A model generated the notes under the pieces. The model saw only the letters and a program-made list of their open reading frames with translations. It searched no databases and was not told the DNA's origin. A stretch of 47,113 nt of DNA, from NCBI GenBank assembly GCA_020440605.1, contig JAGRNT010000025.1, forward strand, positions 1 through 47,113, in the 5' to 3' direction. How positions within the stretch are numbered: position 1 is the first letter of the stretch; the number at the start of each line of letters is the position of its first letter. The stretch is from a bacterium. GTDB lineage: Bacteria > 4484-113 > JAFGCY01. Of this stretch, positions 44,701-47,113 are shown piece after piece. The translations under genes and the position numbers were made by a program.

Positions 44701-44921
44701 TACTTGGCGCCTCCATTGAGTTCCTTCTCGCGGATCAGGTTGTTGACGGCGGCGAGACGGCGGCGGGTCTGCGGGATAATCCGGTAGTTCTCAAGCTTGC
44801 CGCTGAGCCGGTCCATCCGGTGCGTGAAACCGAGGCTCTTGAGCTCGCGAGCCATGTCGCGCAGCTCCGAGACACTCTTGTCACGCAGTTTCTCCTCTTT
44901 GAACCACTTGTTGGTGCTCAT
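44700..44921 (-). CDS. rpmC: Ribosomal protein L29
   Basis: 73 residues: [22 protein letters not shown], then [27 protein letters not shown] at 44921 lies 2 nt after the rplP stop; the longer frame would overlap rplP. Confidence 0.94.
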   Translation of the reverse strand: MSTNKWFKEEKLRDKSVSELRDMARELKSLGFTHRMDRLSGKLENYRIIPQTRRRLAAVNNLIREKELNGGAK

Positions 44922-44923
44922 GG

Positions 44924-45343
44924 CTACTTCAGCTCCAGCTTCTCGACGATCTTGCACTTGACGGGCAGCTTGTGCATCGCGCGGGTCAGGGCCTCGCGGC
45001 ACAGCGCCTCGTTGTCAGCGACGTGGACCTCGAACATGATCGTGCCGGGACGGACCACGGCGACGTAACCCTCGACGTTACCCTTACCCTTACCCTGGCG
45101 GGTTTCGGCGGGCTTCTTCGTATACGGTTTGTCCGGGAACAGGCGGATCCACATCTTGCCGAACTTCTTGATACGGCGGGTGATGCTGATACGGCAGGAC
45201 TCGATGTGGTTGGCCTTGATCCAGCCGGGCTCGAGCGCCATCAGTCCATAGCTGCCGTACAGCACGTCGCAGCCCCGGTAGGCCTTGCCCCGGGTGCGGC
45301 CGCGGTGCGGCTTGCGGTAGCGGGTTCTGCTGGGTGTCAACAT
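44924..45343 (-). CDS. rplP: Ribosomal protein L16
   Basis: 139 residues: PSRTRYRKPHRGRTRGKAYRG, GWIKANHIESCRISITRR, WIRLFPDKPYTKKPAETRQGKGKG. ATG overlaps the rpsC stop (TGATG). Confidence 0.97.
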   Translation of the reverse strand: MLTPSRTRYRKPHRGRTRGKAYRGCDVLYGSYGLMALEPGWIKANHIESCRISITRRIKKFGKMWIRLFPDKPYTKKPAETRQGKGKGNVEGYVAVVRPGTIMFEVHVADNEALCREALTRAMHKLPVKCKIVEKLELK

Positions 45344-46005
45344 CAGCTGGCCTCCTCGACGCGCTTCCTCTGCGGGACCACCTCACCGGTGTAGATCCAG
45401 ACCTTCACGCCGATCGCGCCGGCGATGGTGCGGGCCACACCGCTGTGGTAGCTGATCTTGGCGCGCAGGGTGTGCAGGGGCACCTTGCCGCGCTTGATGT
45501 ATTCGGTCCGGCTCATTTCCGCGCCGTTGAGGCGACCCGCGACCATGAGCTTGACGCCCTTGGCACCGGACTGCATGCAGCGCTTCATGGTCTGGCGCAG
45601 CACGCGGCGGAAGTTGATGCGCTTCTCGATCTGCGTGATGATGTTGCCGGCCACCACGCGCGCACTCAGATCCGGCTTCGACTCCTCGTAGAAGTCGAGG
45701 TGGATGTCCTCAGTGGTCTTCAGTTCCTTGCGCAGGCGGTTGATCAGCTCCTCGCGGCGCGCGCCGCCCTTGCCGACCGCGATGCCGAGACGGACCACGA
45801 AGCAGTTGATGATCACCTTGCCGATGTAGCGGTTGATCACCACGCGGCTGAGCTGCGCAGTGAACAGCTCCTTCTCGAGGAACTTGCGGATCTTGATGTC
45901 CTCGATCAGGTAGTCAGCGTACTTGCTGCGGTCCGCATACCAGGTGCTGTCCCAGCTCTCGGTGACGCCGAGGCGGAAACCCTTGGGATGTGTCTTCTGA
46001 CCCAC
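45343..46005 (-). CDS. rpsC: Ribosomal protein S3
   Basis: 220 residues with GQKTHPKGFRLGVTESWDS, a KH domain (RLGIAVGKGGARREELINRL) and the C-terminal domain ending VWIYTGEVVP. Start GTG at 46005 with AAGGAG upstream. Confidence 0.97.
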   Translation of the reverse strand: MGQKTHPKGFRLGVTESWDSTWYADRSKYADYLIEDIKIRKFLEKELFTAQLSRVVINRYIGKVIINCFVVRLGIAVGKGGARREELINRLRKELKTTEDIHLDFYEESKPDLSARVVAGNIITQIEKRINFRRVLRQTMKRCMQSGAKGVKLMVAGRLNGAEMSRTEYIKRGKVPLHTLRAKISYHSGVARTIAGAIGVKVWIYTGEVVPQRKRVEEAS

Positions 46006-46015
46006 TCTCTACTCC

Positions 46016-46360
46016 TTACTTCGCGCCCTGGCGCACATCGAGCTCGATGGTCACATGGCAGGACCGCTTGAAGATCCGGAAGGCTCGGCCGCGGGCACGC
46101 GGCTTGATGCGCTTCATGGTCGGACCCTGGTCAACCATCACATTGCTGACGAACAGCGTGGCGGGATCCAGGTCGTTGTTGTTCTGGGCGTTGGCAACCG
46201 CGCTCTTCAGCAGCTTGTGCAGGGTCTGGCAGGTCGGGCTGCTCTGCAGCGCGAGGATCGCCAGGGAGCGGTCGACGGGCTCACCCTTGATGGTGCTGGC
46301 GAAGCGCCGCACCTTGAGCGGCGGGACGCCGAAGTTCTTCAGACGCGCGTAGGTCTTCAT
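46016..46360 (-). CDS. rplV: Ribosomal protein L22
   Basis: 114 residues: [20 protein letters not shown] and the conserved beta-hairpin tip with [16 protein letters not shown] that lines the exit tunnel. ATG overlaps the rpsS stop (ATGA). Confidence 0.97.
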   Translation of the reverse strand: MKTYARLKNFGVPPLKVRRFASTIKGEPVDRSLAILALQSSPTCQTLHKLLKSAVANAQNNNDLDPATLFVSNVMVDQGPTMKRIKPRARGRAFRIFKRSCHVTIELDVRQGAK

Positions 46361-46635
46361 CGCTTGCCCTTCCTTTCGTCCTTCACGTGGCTGCGGAAGT
46401 TGCGCGTGGGAGCGAACTCACCGAAGCGGTGTCCCACGAGGTCCTCGGTGACGAACACCGGATACCACTTCTTGCCGTTGTACACCTCGAAGTTGTGCCC
46501 GATGAATTCGGGAGCGATCATGGAGGCGCGCTTGAACACGCGGATCACCTTGCGCTCGCCGGACTCATTGAGTCTGTCGATCTTCTCGTACAGCGAGTAG
46601 TGTACGTACGGTCCTTTCTTGCTGGAGCGGCTCAT
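46357..46635 (-). CDS. rpsS: Ribosomal protein S19
   Basis: 92 residues: [15 protein letters not shown], then [35 protein letters not shown] (44-78). Normal length, 15 nt after rplB. Confidence 0.97.
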   Translation of the reverse strand: MSRSSKKGPYVHYSLYEKIDRLNESGERKVIRVFKRASMIAPEFIGHNFEVYNGKKWYPVFVTEDLVGHRFGEFAPTRNFRSHVKDERKGKR

Positions 46636-46650
46636 TGCTTCATCTACTCC

Positions 46651-47112
46651 TTACTTGACCCTGCGGTCCTTCACCAGGTGGCGCTTGGACTTGCTCTTGC
46701 TGCGGGTACGGTAACCCTTGGCGAGGACGCCCGTGGCGCTTGTCGGCGGACGACCGCTGTTGGTGCGGCCCTCACCACCACCGTGCGGGTGGTCCACCGG
46801 GTTCATCACGGTGCCACGCACGTGCGGACGGCGGCCACGGTGGCGGTTACGCCCCGCGTTGCCGAGCTTGACATTCGAGTTGTCAGAGTTGCTGACCGTA
46901 CCGATCGTGGCACGGCACTTGCGGTTGACGCGGCGCATCTCGCCGGATGGCAGGCGGATGATCGCATCGCTGCCCTCCTTGGCCATCACCTGGGCACTGG
47001 TGCCCGCGGCGCGGACCAGCTTGCCGCGCTGGCCGGGACGGATCTCGATGTTGTGGATCACCGTTCCGTCCGGGATGTTCTCCAGCGGCAGGGTGTTGCC
47101 GACGCGGATCCC
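46651..47112 (-). CDS. rplB: Ribosomal protein L2 (N-terminal part outside the window)
   Basis: The frame stays open to the window edge and starts in [21 protein letters not shown], so the N-terminal 120 or so residues lie outside. Visible blocks are [21 protein letters not shown] and the peptidyl-transferase-region loop [18 protein letters not shown]. An internal GTG at 47061 is not the true start. Confidence 0.97.
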   Translation of the reverse strand, partial: GIRVGNTLPLENIPDGTVIHNIEIRPGQRGKLVRAAGTSAQVMAKEGSDAIIRLPSGEMRRVNRKCRATIGTVSNSDNSNVKLGNAGRNRHRGRRPHVRGTVMNPVDHPHGGGEGRTNSGRPPTSATGVLAKGYRTRSKSKSKRHLVKDRRVK

Positions 47113-47113
47113 G

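Overview
This is a 47 kb, GC-rich bacterial chromosomal segment, most likely a metagenome-type contig from an uncultured lineage. It is packed with housekeeping genes, almost all on the minus strand. The phylum cannot be fixed from sequence alone. The cdaA-cdaR-glmM order, a bifunctional Rel, the secD-secF-recJ-rel-dtd order and short rpsN (S14) in the spc cluster are typical of Gram-positive and related lineages. The ribosomal cluster lacks rpmD (L30), infA and rpsD at their usual places. Lipoproteins and a cell-wall peptidase are present. No prophage, insertion sequence, CRISPR array or defence system was seen.

Layout. (1) 1-1080: the end of a TatD-family nuclease (+) and the C-terminal part of an EF-G paralogue (-). 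This part has codon use unlike the rest and meets the remainder of the EF-G gene at a one-base frameshift near 1081; I suspect a chimeric join. (2) 1081-7577: an operon read right to left: cupin, PlsC-like acyltransferase, dapB, asd, dapA, sirtuin, followed by the EF-G-like gene. (3) 7607-12831: a membrane GAF-GGDEF diguanylate cyclase and dnaA, a 540-bp non-coding dnaA upstream region, and on the plus strand a TPR/acidic/zinc-ribbon protein and a small lipoprotein. (4) 12832-19703: secD-secF-recJ-rel-dtd, tightly coupled. (5) 19794-27140: carB, a methylglutaconyl-CoA-hydratase-like crotonase (+), a CotH-like lipoprotein, tRNA-Val(UAC) and a branched-chain aminotransferase. (6) 27164-33564: an NlpC/P60 peptidase, diadenylate cyclase CdaA, CdaR and GlmM (c-di-AMP and wall-precursor control), then a 715-residue two-part protein whose C-terminal half resembles cyanobacterial acyl-ACP reductase. 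(7) 33575-47112: the S10-spc-alpha ribosomal supercluster from a partial rplB to rpsI, including secY, adk, map, rpoA and truA.

How the genes work together. The ribosomal supercluster, the EF-G paralogue, dtd and tRNA-Val serve translation. Rel makes and degrades (p)ppGpp, CdaA makes c-di-AMP and the GGDEF protein makes c-di-GMP, so three nucleotide second-messenger systems lie in one window. dapB/asd/dapA supply diaminopimelate and lysine and glmM supplies glucosamine-1-phosphate, both for peptidoglycan, which the NlpC/P60 enzyme would cut.

Most worth a second look: the acyl-ACP-reductase-like fusion overlapping glmM; matching loss of zinc ligands in S14 and L36; -10 boxes placed 6-7 nt before start codons (leaderless genes); the CotH-like lipoprotein; and the EF-G join.
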